A stretch of DNA of 64,000 nt from Ascaphus truei (lineage: Eukaryota > Chordata > Amphibia > Anura > Ascaphidae), in the NCBI GenBank assembly GCA_036426205.1, contig CM071568.1, positions 120,194,545-120,258,544 of the forward strand, written 5' to 3'. Below are positions 33,100-42,479 of the stretch, one piece after another. The notes under the pieces were generated by a model. That model saw only the letters and a list, made by a program, of their open reading frames with translations, made no database searches and was not told where the DNA came from. The position numbers and the translations under genes are program-made. Numbering within the stretch: position 1 is the first letter of the stretch; each line of letters starts with the position of its first letter.

Positions 33100-34545
33100 C
33101 TTGAACAGGATAAAGAGGCTTTGGTTTCTGCACTCCAAGCTGCCGCCATAATTATGAAGTTCTGTGCAGGATGTGTAAGGAGCGAGAATGTTGGAAGGAA
33201 GAAGCAAGAATTAACAATAATGTGCGAGAAGCGTAACGCCGAGTTACAGCGTGTACTTCCAGCTTTACAAGAGCACAGCTTTGACGAAAACAGAATCTCT
33301 GCTTACGGAGTGAGCTGAAGAGGTGACGATAGTCTGGAAAAGCCCAAACACCGTAATTGTCACCATGTGAAAAACAGAATTAAGTCTGACAAATTGATTG
33401 CTAGCCTAAAACAGAAATACGGGGAGGCTCTAAGATGTTCATGCGCTCAACAGAGGTGCAAACACTTCGCCTGGAGGGCCACGGTAGAACACAGAGCTGG
33501 GACTGTTGAAGACAAACCCATGAGCCCTAAGTGAGTAGAGACTGTAAAAGCAAGAAAATGAACGCTGAATTGGCAAATTCAGATTTATCGACCAAGCAAA
33601 AGAAGTAAAATCAAGGGAAGAAAGAAACAGTTTACTCAGAAAAATTAGAAGTGCGGAAGCACTGATGCACACAGGCCAGCACCAGAGAAATGGACGCTCG
33701 AGACAGTAATTGCGAGATATATGCACAAAACAGACATTCTCTCGCTGGAGGAGGGAACTAACGATTTTGTAAAAAGGAGAAGGGAGAAAAGATTAATTAG
33801 AATAATTAAGAGAGCCTGCAAAGCTCTATATCCAAGGAAGAAGGGAAGAAGAAAATTATAGCGGTAAACGCGCCGCCACCTATCATCCTACAGGCTCTGC
33901 CTACAGAGGGTGAAAATTCGTCAGTTTAATCGCCGAATAAAGCCAGCCTGTGTTCTTCAATCATTCTAACCGTGCCCGCATGGTACGAAACAGGTTCCTC
34001 ATTATGAAAGGAGCAACTATAAAAATCCAGTCTCTGACCTAGGATGACACAGAACAGGATTCGCTATCAAACCCTGAGAAATGCGTCACTGGTTATCCAG
34101 CGGTACTTCCGCCTGAATAAATGTAGACCTCAGAGAGAGGTCCAAGATACATGCCTGCCGGCTGCAAAGGAAATGCCACGGGTACGCCAGAGTGTGAGAC
34201 CCATCAAGGTGAAGGGTGCTCCCGGTAATCAGTGCTTCATCTTCTAAATACCATATAATTGCCCCAAAGAAAAATCCCAAATCTCTGGTGATGGTCATGA
34301 GAAAATACATGCAGTAAGAAGTACCATAAAGGTTCAAAGGTCGCAAACAAAGCGACGAAGGTCAACGCTGGCCTTGAATATTTTCCGATCTCGCCACTCT
34401 GGCCACATATAAAGACAAAGACTATCCGGGACGAGTTCCGTCAGAAGCTAAAGAAACAGTCCAGTCATTTGCAGTGTGCAGCGGCCTATGAAAAAAGTCA
34501 GGAAATGTAATGGACTGAAGTCACAAGAAAAAAAAAAAAAAAATG
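33100..34545 (+). pseudogene. IQ-repeat pseudogene, ASPM-like
   Basis: Across shifting plus-strand frames I read successive IQ-motif-like segments. These are SALQAAAIIMKFCAGCVR..GRKKQEL (about 33,120-33,210), LCLQRVKIRQFNRRIKPACV (about 33,895), RARMVRNRFLIMKGATIKIQSL (about 33,970-34,035) and RIRYQTLRNASLVIQRYFRLNKC (about 34,056-34,125). The alternation of AxxIQxxxR with 'RFLxMKxATIKIQ' and 'YxTLRxASxVIQxxFR' spacing is that of the long IQ array in ASPM (a spindle-pole calmodulin-binding protein). Myosins have similar repeats. Frame changes are many, so it is dead. An A17 run at 34,529-34,545 could be the poly(A) of a retrocopy. The identity is tentative. Confidence 0.45.
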
Positions 34546-35087
34546 TGTTTGGGAATTGACCGATATTTTTTTGTATTACACTTGGGACTAGTCACGGCAC
34601 TTAACTATGCAAATAAGCTATTGTATTTAAGGTATATTAGGCCTCTAGAATAAGCATGTTGTCAATATTACAAGTTATATTGGTTCTCTGTGGTTGAAAT
34701 GTAGCTAAACTACAAATTAATATACAGGGTTGATGGCCCTTTTTGTTGTAAGATATGAGGTTCATAGAGTAGAAAACCCAGGAGGTAATAGAAATTGTCT
34801 GGTTTTGTGAACATATTTAGAATTCCTGGTTGTAAGAATGTGTGTAGACATTTATTTTTCAAAATAGTTCCCTAATAGAGCAACAAATATGTTTGCCAAG
34901 TATAGTCTCTTATGACAAACACTATTGTCCATAATTGCCGTGGAGAAACAAAAAAAAAAAAGGTTAATATTCATGTGTGGAATGTTTGAATATTGTACTG
35001 GGGAATTAGCTTAGTATTTCAGGTAGGACGCTCACCCCAGTGAGGTCCATGCCGCTCACCCCAGTAGGTGTGAGCTGGGGGGGGATA
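34546..35087. other. AT-rich interval ending in a polypurine-like G run
   Basis: No gene is visible. The last part has a direct repeat 'gctcaccccagt' (about 35,031 and 35,054) and ends 'gagctgggggggg' just before an LTR. So it may be the 3' end of that element's internal region. Confidence 0.4.
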
Positions 35088-35835
35088 TGTGACATAGTCA
35101 AAGATGTAGCGCCTTTCGCCCCATTTTAAGTAGAAAGTGCAGGAATAGTTAAAAATGATCCGTTCCACAGCTTCCCATTACCTCAGGCAGCTGGATGGAA
35201 TCCAGACCACAGATACAATGTTTTCTCCCTCACCTGCTCTTCTAATCACATGCAAAGGTATTTAGAGCGAGAGGTTTGCATTCACTCTCTCTCCTTGGAC
35301 CTGGGGCTCTGGGGTGGGTGTCGCTACTCTCCTGCATCCATATCGAGTTTGACGGCCTCTCCACTATGACAGTACCAGAGATTTGCCTGGACACACGAAC
35401 GATAGACCAAACCAAATGTTTACTGCTGTGTTGCTAAAGACTGTGCTGTATCTAAGTGACCCTAAATGAGAGAGGCATTGTTTTAAGCTGGGACAGTTTA
35501 GTGGCCACAGCTGTTAGAGAGGACTGATTCTGATGTGAGTTAGATCCCTGAAAGGATAGGATTTGCTTATGATTATTTGGTTTTATTTTCTTGAAATAAC
35601 AGTGTGGAAAATGGTAAACACTGAAATGAGTGAACGGCTGAATGAAAGTATCTGAGTGCCTCTAACCTTCACATGTGAAAGCTGCAGTACCTTACTTGGA
35701 TGAAATAAAGAGGCAGAGCCTGATTAAGCAGCAGTTAATACTTTGCTGATCCTGTGGTTGTATAATTAACCCTAGAAGACTGTGTCGGGAAGAACCAGAC
35801 AGACGTCAGCACTACAAAAGAGGGGGTTTGTCACA
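35088..35835 (+). mobile_element. LTR (TGTGAC...GTCACA)
   Basis: The 748-bp block starts TGTGACATAG and ends TTTGTCACA, a perfect 6-bp terminal inverted repeat. A G-rich tract precedes it like a polypurine tract. 'gatgaaataaagagg' near 35,703 is a poly(A) signal candidate. The family differs from the TGTCAC LTR at 21.4 kb. No matching 5' LTR is in the window. It is either a solo LTR or the 3' end of a truncated element. Confidence 0.65.
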
Positions 35836-35861
35836 ATAAATATATATGCAATATAGCTGTA

Positions 35862-35967
35862 TGCTCATTGCATGTCTAGGCAGGTCTGCAACCCCGCCTT
35901 TCCCCTTCACCCCAGCATACGCACTTCACTGCAGCAAGGGATTCTGGGTAATGACATGCAATGAGCA
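35862..35967. repeat. Small inverted-repeat element (MITE-like)
   Basis: 'tgctcattgcatgtc' at the left is perfectly inverted at the right ('gacatgcaatgagca'). The inside includes 'ctgcagcaagggattctggg'. About 106 bp; no ORF. Confidence 0.65.
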
Positions 35968-36225
35968 CCACAGTGTCACCTTTTGCCTCAATAACATTTT
36001 TAACATGGTTCCCTATAGGCTTAAGCTTGCTGCATGGTCACAGCTTTGAGCACACAGCAGGGTTAAGGTGCATACCCAGAAAACCACCCACAGACAGCCG
36101 TTCGACCTTGATGGGTTCATCAGTGTGGGTTGATTTTACGGGAATACAAGAGAGGCTATGGATAGCTAAACCATAAACTGAGTTAAGTTATGGTGAGTAA
36201 AAAAAAAAGACAAAACCCTCCACAG

Positions 36226-36292
36226 GATATATATATATATAAAAACATATTATCTATATATATATATATATAATATATATATGATATATAAG
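36226..36292. repeat. (TA)n microsatellite, interrupted
   Basis: AT dinucleotides with interruptions sit immediately upstream of Penelope element 4. The element also has an (AT)n at its other end (37,900-37,923). Confidence 0.85.
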
Positions 36293-37021
36293 AAAAACAA
36301 GAAAGTTAAAGGCAAAAATACAAAAATTCCTGCTTTTATAACTCAGTTCAGTGACATGCACCATGGGGTTAGAAAAATCTTAAAAAAACATTGGGGGATA
36401 CTGAAAATGGACCCCATATTGGGCCCTCAGCTAAACTCACAACCAGGGGTAGTGTTTAAACGTGCGCCAAATTTAAAAAATATGTTAGCCCCTAGCCAAA
36501 TCACCAGAAAAACTGCTGTATCTGGTGACATTAAAGATCGCTTGGGCATTAAAGGCACGTATAAATGCGGGAAGTGCAAGGCGTGCAATCATATCTGTAA
36601 AGGAACAACTGTTACGTCCTGTGCTACAAAAAGGATGTATAACATCAACAGTTTTATTAACTGTCAGACTACGCATGTGGTGTATGTCCTGCAGTGTAAC
36701 TGTAATTTACAGTACATTGGCAAGACAAAAAGGCCACTAAAAATGCGTATGTTAGAACATATGAGAAATGTAAAAAACATACCTAAAATTCTGGCTAAAG
36801 GTATGCCGCTCACCCCGCTACTAAAACACTTTAAAGAGATACATAAAAATGACCCCGCTTGTATTACATTTAAAGGGCTTGAACATATACAAATGAACAG
36901 CAGACAAGGAGATAGAGAAAATCATTTATTGAAACGTGAACAGTATTGGATTTACGAAATGCAAACTAGACACCCTATTGGTTTTAATGAACTCATTGAA
37001 CTTAAACCTTTTTTAAGATAA
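36281..37021 (+). CDS. Penelope-like element 4: linker + GIY-YIG endonuclease, uninterrupted
   Basis: This is an open frame of 246 codons without any stop, the best-preserved Penelope coding piece here. It begins after the reverse transcriptase (only FITQFSDMHHGVRKILKKHW, the post-RT region, is present). It continues with APNLKNMLAPSQI, the zinc-finger-like linker YKCGKCKACNHIC (C-x2-C-x2-C, residues about 94-103) and TSFINCQ-type residues. The nuclease is VVYVLQCNCNLQYIGKTKRPLKMRMLEHMRN (residues about 128-158: Y..Y, the YIG, Arg and Glu). It ends EQYWIYEMQTRHPIGFNE. The nuclease nicks DNA to prime insertion. The 5' part is truncated at the (TA)n, so the element itself is dead, but this domain looks young. 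Confidence 0.88.
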   Translation: MIYKKNKKVKGKNTKIPAFITQFSDMHHGVRKILKKHWGILKMDPILGPQLNSQPGVVFKRAPNLKNMLAPSQITRKTAVSGDIKDRLGIKGTYKCGKCKACNHICKGTTVTSCATKRMYNINSFINCQTTHVVYVLQCNCNLQYIGKTKRPLKMRMLEHMRNVKNIPKILAKGMPLTPLLKHFKEIHKNDPACITFKGLEHIQMNSRQGDRENHLLKREQYWIYEMQTRHPIGFNELIELKPFLR

Positions 37022-37417
37022 ATTATGTTTATTTTCTTTTTCTTCTTTTTATTAAAATGAAATTAATCTCTCATTTTTATAATATATGTATTAGGATTAT
37101 GTATTTCTTTTTATGTGTATATTTGTTATGTTTAATTAATATATATATATTGGCATTTGTGTGTTCTTATTCATTTTCTGTCTGTATACTTAGTGATGGT
37201 CTTTGGCAGTGCTGATATTGCTGTGTTACAGTTCCCGTTTTGTATACACTCTGGTAGACCTGTATCACGTGACTATCGCACATGTGACACTGTCAGGGAA
37301 AGAGGTAGCATCACTTTAAGTATTCAGCTGCCCATCTAAGGGCGTTAGATTTGACGTCTGAAGGGGCTGTCCTTACTAACTCCCTTCCTTCCATAAATAC
37401 GCGCGGATGATGCTATA

Positions 37418-37466
37418 CGTGGTCTCCTGACGAAGCACGTGGTGCGAAACGCGTAGAGGTCACGAC
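37418..37466 (+). ncRNA. Hammerhead ribozyme-like motif (Penelope element 4), best stem I
   Basis: Core CTGACGA at 37,427-37,433; one A; stem II GCAC (37,435-37,438) with GTGC (37,442-37,445) over GTG; GAAA at 37,446-37,449; palindrome ACGCGT (37,449-37,454); A at the cleavage position 37,455. Stem I is long: GAGGTCACG after the cleavage site pairs with CGTGGTCTC before the core over nine pairs, two of them G-U. All parts of a type I hammerhead are present. Confidence 0.78.
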
Positions 37467-37899
37467 AGGTCATCCTGCGCGTGTTTGCTGAGAGGCTGAG
37501 ACGGAGCCTGCCTGAGGCTCTAGTGGTGGCTGTTTTATCTTCCCAGGTGCCGCGATCCGGATCCTGTGCGGTCATCTGTGGACCCCCACCTTTGCCCTAG
37601 TGTAAGTGTCCGTCTCCCCCTGTCAGCGGGTATATAGTCCTCTATGGCGGTTTTCATTTAAATCCCCTTGGGCTGTTAGTACTTTCTTTGTTTACTTTTA
37701 CATTGAATGTTTTTTGTTGTATGTGATGTATTTTTCCTAGACATTTTATGTTAAGAGACCATATGTATGGCTTTAATTTCTGGGCATTTTACTTTTTGAG
37801 CTGAGAAGGGGTTGGATCCTCTCAGCCATTTATGTGTTTGTTTTATTAAAATACTGTTATTAACTCCATCCCTTGTGCGCTTCTGTGCAATTTTCTTTC

Positions 37900-37923
37900 T
37901 ATATATATATATATATATATATA
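37900..37923. repeat. (AT)n microsatellite
   Basis: Twelve AT units at the 3' edge of Penelope element 4. Confidence 0.9.
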
Positions 37924-37925
37924 AA

Positions 37926-38140
37926 ACAAACATCACAGCTTGCACTCAATGTACTGGTTCATATAGACAGGTGCTAGTCTCAAATAATAGAAAAACAACA
38001 TTACCATTCTCTCGGCCGGTAAAGAAAGACTGCACTCGGTTCAGTAATCATGAAAAACTGTATTGGGCATCTGAATAAAAAAGATAAGTCACCCAATCCG
38101 ACGTTTCGGTCCTGGAATAGGACCTTTCTCAAGGGGGTAT
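37926..38140 (-). mobile_element. Orphan Penelope-type 3' fragment with degenerate hammerhead motif
   Basis: Read on the minus strand (38,137 to 38,094), CTTGAGA is followed by AA and a perfect stem GGTCC / GGACC with a 7-nt loop. GAAACGTCGGATT comes next. The layout mirrors the Penelope hammerheads, but the core is CTTGAGA rather than CTGANGA. No coding part of a Penelope element lies next to it on this strand. It may be a short non-autonomous derivative. Confidence 0.5.
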
Positions 38141-39399
38141 ATATATATTTAAACAAAAAATGAGCGCAAATGTCCAAATGAATAAAAAATACATGACAAT
38201 TTATTAAAACAATTAATAAACACCCCTAGCAGAATAATCTATATAGGATAAACATGTAACATAAAACACATATTATTAAATAGTGCTTACAAACATGAAA
38301 AATAATCACCACATACAGCTGATAAGTAAAGGAGGATATCTTTGCTTGTGTTTGCCACTCAATATGGTTGGGTGACTAGCTCTGTATAAGGTAGACAGAT
38401 AGGAGATAACTCTGACAATAGATCACATATAAAGTCCAAAGGAGTATACACATTGGTATTTTAAAGTTCCGGTGAGGCTGGGTAAATGCACAGTGCTCGA
38501 TTTATATCTCACCCTTAACCACTTTTTCCTTGATGATATTAGGATGTCCGTCGGCTGTGTCTCTAACCACAGGGAGACCGCAATTGTACCGATCCGGATA
38601 CAATTAATAGAAAATTGCTGCAAGTGGTAAGAGCTATAGGAGCCTCTGTTGGTATTTAGAATTATTTGCATCCCCATATTGGGTTTTACGCTCATCTCTG
38701 AGGTGTTTACCTTGATATCTCCTATCTTGATGCAATACCACATTTATTAACATCTTATACCCCACTGTCCACTGTGTTCATTTCTGTTGGAACGTAGAGG
38801 TCATAGTGTTCGTCACTCATTACCAACACCTGCTGTGTGAGTGTATATATATGAGCTCTTATGGTTCAACTATTACTCAACTTTATTTACTGTGTTGCGT
38901 AGACTTAACCTATATGGTTGCCGTTCACTATTGACGTTTAAGCATTTGTCTGCATTGATCTATTCAAGTTTAATTGTTTGCTGATATAACTCTATGGGAT
39001 TTTAGCACATTGTGCAGAATAACCCGCAATTAATGCTGGATATCATTGGCCTTTGTGAGGACTAAGCACACTGTGCTATCATTAGACACTTTTAAACACT
39101 TACACATTCTCTTCATATAGTTTGGCTCCAATTTATTTTAATGTATATTAATAAATGGATTTTAATTTAAATTATTATACCATGCACATAGGATCAACCT
39201 ATTGTTTCTGACTGCTCAATAAGGCTGAGTAAGGTTACATTCCCTCTATAGACATTGAGTGCATCATATAGGGACTTATCCGGATGGTAGTGTCTATGCT
39301 CCATTTGGTGTTGCTTCTTTCTATTATTGTTCAGTCATTTGCCCTAATGCACCTGTCTTTATATATAACCTTTGGTCATTTTAGGTAGAGCGGGTTCAA
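38141..39399. other. AT-rich non-coding interval
   Basis: No gene motif on either strand. Part of it could be the upstream (minus strand) continuation of the orphan Penelope-type fragment. Confidence 0.35.
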
Positions 39400-39670
39400 T
39401 ATTTCCTATAATAGAGTTTTTCTCCAGTGGCAGTAGTGCCATACGCACTTTCTAATGCATTTTAGTACTCCTCTACAGAAGTGTTTGGGTGCTTCATGCG
39501 GTACGAACAAATTACATCAGCCGCCTCTCTCCTTAAACTTTCAGACAGGCGCTGCCTATTTTCACTACACTGCCATTCCTCTAGCATCCTCATGGCCTGA
39601 GCAACACAGCTTTCATATTATTCTTCCCCCGTAGGGACTGGAACTTCACCAGAGAATGTCTTTAGCTTCC
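39400..39670 (-). pseudogene. Gag fragment of a Ty3/Gypsy-type (PNMA-like) element
   Basis: On the minus strand the frame reads KTFSGEVPVPTGEE, then AQAMRMLEEWQCSENRQRLSES, LRREAADVICSYRMKHPN and LESAYGTTATGEKLYY. The FSG-P-P-GE...W-EW...R--ESLR--A pattern is the capsid N-domain shared by PNMA proteins and their retrotransposon ancestors. It resembles the capsid at 57.2 kb (ELKIFSGNQPTPLGEAEFEE). Two stops interrupt it. No pol follows, so it is an isolated remnant. The flanks, about 39,671-40,000, may hold more of it but are not readable. Confidence 0.7.
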
Positions 39671-40694
39671 TGTTTGGGCCTCTTTAGGTACAGGGAATAT
39701 CCAGTTTCTTAGTAATCGGTGTAAGGTGTTCAGCACCTCCTATTCAGGAGATTTAGGGGCAGCGCACACAGAAGTCAATGCATTTTAAATATCCTCCAAT
39801 TTTGTTTCTTCTGGTTTAATTACCATCAATTACTTTTCTTGCAGGGAGGTTGGGGACTCCTTTTTAACCTCAACAGTATGGGCATGTTCGCATAGCATCA
39901 CAGTCCAGGGCCTACTACCCCATGGATCCCCATGGATAGGCTCTTTATATTGGTTACTTTCTACCAGCACCCACATAGTGTCACTGTCAGCGTCATACTA
40001 TTGACCTATTGTTTTGACAGTCTTAAATATTTGCATTATAATGGTATCTACTGTCCCCTCTGGTACCTTACAGAATATTAGGCCTGGCACCCAGAATACA
40101 TTCATACCCCAACACCAACTCTTCACCCTTTGTACATCAATTTTAATAATCCAGATATAGATACTTATAAATCCCGTATATTCAAAGAAAGGGAGCACTG
40201 TGGAGAGGATTTTAAATTCAAGACTGTTCCAGAACAATTATCCCCCACTGGTACAATTTATTCGTGCCTATGTCGGACAGTATTTTTGTTTAGGGGAAGT
40301 GTAAGATACTGTATGTGTGCAGAGGTACATATAATGGAGACCAATTTGGGTGCAATTATATCTTGGCTTTATTGAGCCTATTCCTTTATCCAGGCAAAAC
40401 ATATAAAAACAACAAAATAACAAACCCCTATCCCTTTGTTAGGGCTAACTTACTTTCCCCGTCCCTATCTGCAGGACTGGAAGGCTATTCCCATTACCAG
40501 GCTATCACCCCAAAGTCTCAGAAAGTACATCAAGCAGGTGGCCCTACATGTCAGTCTCTGGCAGGTTCCTGGGTCCTATGTGTCCAGGAAATATAGGTCT
40601 CTGGGTGTCTTGATCTCAGCCTTTGTGCTCATGACAGTGTTTGTGTGCAGGCTTCTCTACTCTCCTTCTGTCAGCCCAAATGTAAGCTAAGGAA
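39671..40694. other. Interval without a recognised gene
   Basis: Only short ORFs (up to about 93 codons) without motifs. It probably includes decayed retroelement sequence next to the gag fragment. Confidence 0.35.
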
Positions 40695-40850
40695 TCTCTT
40701 GCCTGTATCTCACATGAGGCTTTTTACAGAGCTCTCATTTGTCCAGGTGGATACTAGTTAAATGAGTGGCTGCAATTAACTATCTCTCTGCTGGATTCTC
40801 AGAGCTCTGAGGCTGCTTTAAACAGGGATATGCCCCTGTTACAAGAAGGT
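40695..40850 (-). repeat. Fragment of the TGTCAC LTR family
   Basis: It is the reverse complement of about 21,430-21,580: 'cacatgaggctttttacagagctctcatt', 'attaactatct', 'tgctggattctcagagctctgaggctgcttta' and 'cccctgttac' align in order with small indels. Confidence 0.75.
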
Positions 40851-40929
40851 ATTGTGTGTACTTTACACCAATTGAAACCTCTGCAGCACCGCCAATGTAA
40901 CCCTTAGGCCTTTATTGCTACTAAATATG

Positions 40930-41425
40930 CCACAACGAAGATGGGATGGAGAGCATTTGAAAGAAACAAGACAATTTTTCAAGGGAACCTTCCACTGGGC
41001 CTCAAGAGGAAACTTTTCTGCCTATGCTCACATATGGATGGGAAACTTGGACCCCAAATGTGAAGGATTCAGAAGCTTCAGAAAAAACAGTGAAGTATAG
41101 GAGAAAGGAATGCTGGGTATTACCCAAATGGACAGGAAAAAAAATGAATGAGTTTGAAACCAAACAAATGTCTGTTACATCACATGGGTGATGAATTGCA
41201 AATGGCAGTGGTCTGGACATGTCGCAAGAAGAAATTACGATCATTGGACAAAGATGGTACTCAACCAGATTCCAAGGGACAATAAAAGAGCAAGATGACG
41301 ACCAAAAGCAAGATAAGAGGATAAAAACAGAAAATGTATTAGAGCAACGTGAAGAAGAGGGTCTTGCAACCACAGTACCTGGAATATCATTGGGGTGGCC
41401 TTTATCCAACAGTAGAGATGGGTGA
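40930..41425 (+). pseudogene. LINE 3' fragment A (RTE/I-like C-terminal region)
   Basis: It aligns along its length with the better copy at 43,500-44,010: 'aaggaaacttttctgcctatgctcacatatggatggg', 'gaatgagtttgaaaccaaa', 'gtcgcaagaagaaattacgat', 'acctggaa.at.attgggg'. Frames are broken by several stops. Only the part after the reverse transcriptase palm remains. Confidence 0.7.
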
Positions 41426-41780
41426 ATATGCCCAAATCCATTGCCCGAATTCTCTCACATTTTATTCACAAAATCAGTTTTGCTGTGTAAAATCTGCAAA
41501 TGGATTTGGTCCATTTTAATCCGCGTAGCTTCATCAAAAACTGCCATTGGATACAACCGTGGACGGATTTGTAGAGTCCAATCTGCAGATTCAGCAAAAA
41601 ATGTTGCAGAATTCATGGAGCGTATTGGTAATAATAATAAAAAATCTGCATAACATACATCGCCTTTTTTAAGATTGATCCTCTGAAATCCGCGGAACAA
41701 AGGAACTAGCCGATCCTCTGCTGATCCAGTGAACTGACAAGGGCTGAAGATTGTGCCAACTCTGCAAAGATCGTAATAAA
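41410..41780. other. Unclassified repeat-like block
   Basis: It starts 'gtagagatgggtgaa' at the end of the LINE fragment and contains 'aatctgcaaatggattt' and 'aatctgcagattc', which suggest internal inverted pieces. It could be a MITE. Ends are unclear. Confidence 0.3.
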
Positions 41781-41879
41781 TGGAAAATAACTAGATGTAG
41801 AAGACCATATCTATTTTGACTGGCAAGTGACAATGGATGACAACCTTTTGGATAAAATCAATAAGAGAATGAAGGTGGG

Positions 41880-41881
<2 letters not shown>

Positions 41882-41913
<32 letters not shown>
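41882..41913. repeat. (AC)n microsatellite
   Basis: Sixteen AC units. Confidence 0.95.
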
Positions 41914-41914
<1 letters not shown>

Positions 41915-41954
41915 ACATAACCCCCCAATACATATATCTGACTTACCTTGGTGG

Positions 41955-42400
41955 CTGCAGAGGGGGGGCATGCCAGTGGCCATGGGGGGGTTGGTGGTGC
42001 TGGGGGGGCAATGCTGCTGGGGGGCCGAGGCTGGGGGGGGGCAGCCGAGGCTGGGGGCGATGACTGCGGGTGGTGGCGGTGACTGCGAGGGGGTGACGGC
42101 GACTGCGGGGGGCCCCAATGCTGCGACGGGTGGCGGTGCTGAGGGGGGAGGGTGGTGGCGGGACTGCAGGGGCTGGCAGGAGGGCCCGGTGCTGCGGGGG
42201 CAGGACAACCTGTGCTGCTTTGGGTTGCGGTACTGCTGGGGGAAGGGGGGACAAAGTGCTGCGGGGGCAGGACAGCCCGGTGCAGCGGGGAGGGCGGGGT
42301 GGGGGGCGGGACAGCCCAGAGCACCGGGGGGTGGTGGTGGTGGGAGGATTGCTGGGGGAGGGGGGGTTGCCCCGCTGCAGGCACCTGTGCAGCACTACGA
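41955..42400 (+). repeat. G-rich low-complexity/minisatellite tract
   Basis: The plus strand is dominated by runs of G separated by 'gct', 'gca' or 'ccgag' (for example 'gccgaggctggggg' repeated near 42,024 and 42,043). Many runs of three or more G lie within short distances, so the G strand can form G-quadruplexes. Long ORFs on both strands (to 212 codons, Pro/Ser/His or Gly-rich) are artefacts of the repeat. Confidence 0.8.
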
Positions 42401-42479
42401 TGCTGCTCCCGCCCGCGCCGGAAGCTCACTTACTTCCGGCACTGGCAGCAGAGAGACTGGTGCCGGGTGCCATGTTTTT

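Larger units (their letters stand above)
37022..37925 (+). mobile_element. Penelope element 4, 3' region
   Basis: Non-coding sequence following the nuclease, with the hammerhead-like motif at 37,418-37,466 and a terminal (AT)n at 37,900-37,923. 'gtatttttcctagacat' and other T-rich stretches are present. The copy is thus bracketed by AT microsatellites. Confidence 0.6.

Noticed and set aside
36128..36180. Possible tRNA-like or promoter sequence before Penelope element 4
   Set aside because: No cloverleaf or A/B box pair could be built by eye.
41791..42429. 212-codon minus-strand Pro/Ser/His-rich ORF and three plus-strand Gly-rich ORFs
   Set aside because: All lie in a G-rich low-complexity repeat and are open on both strands at once; composition artefact.
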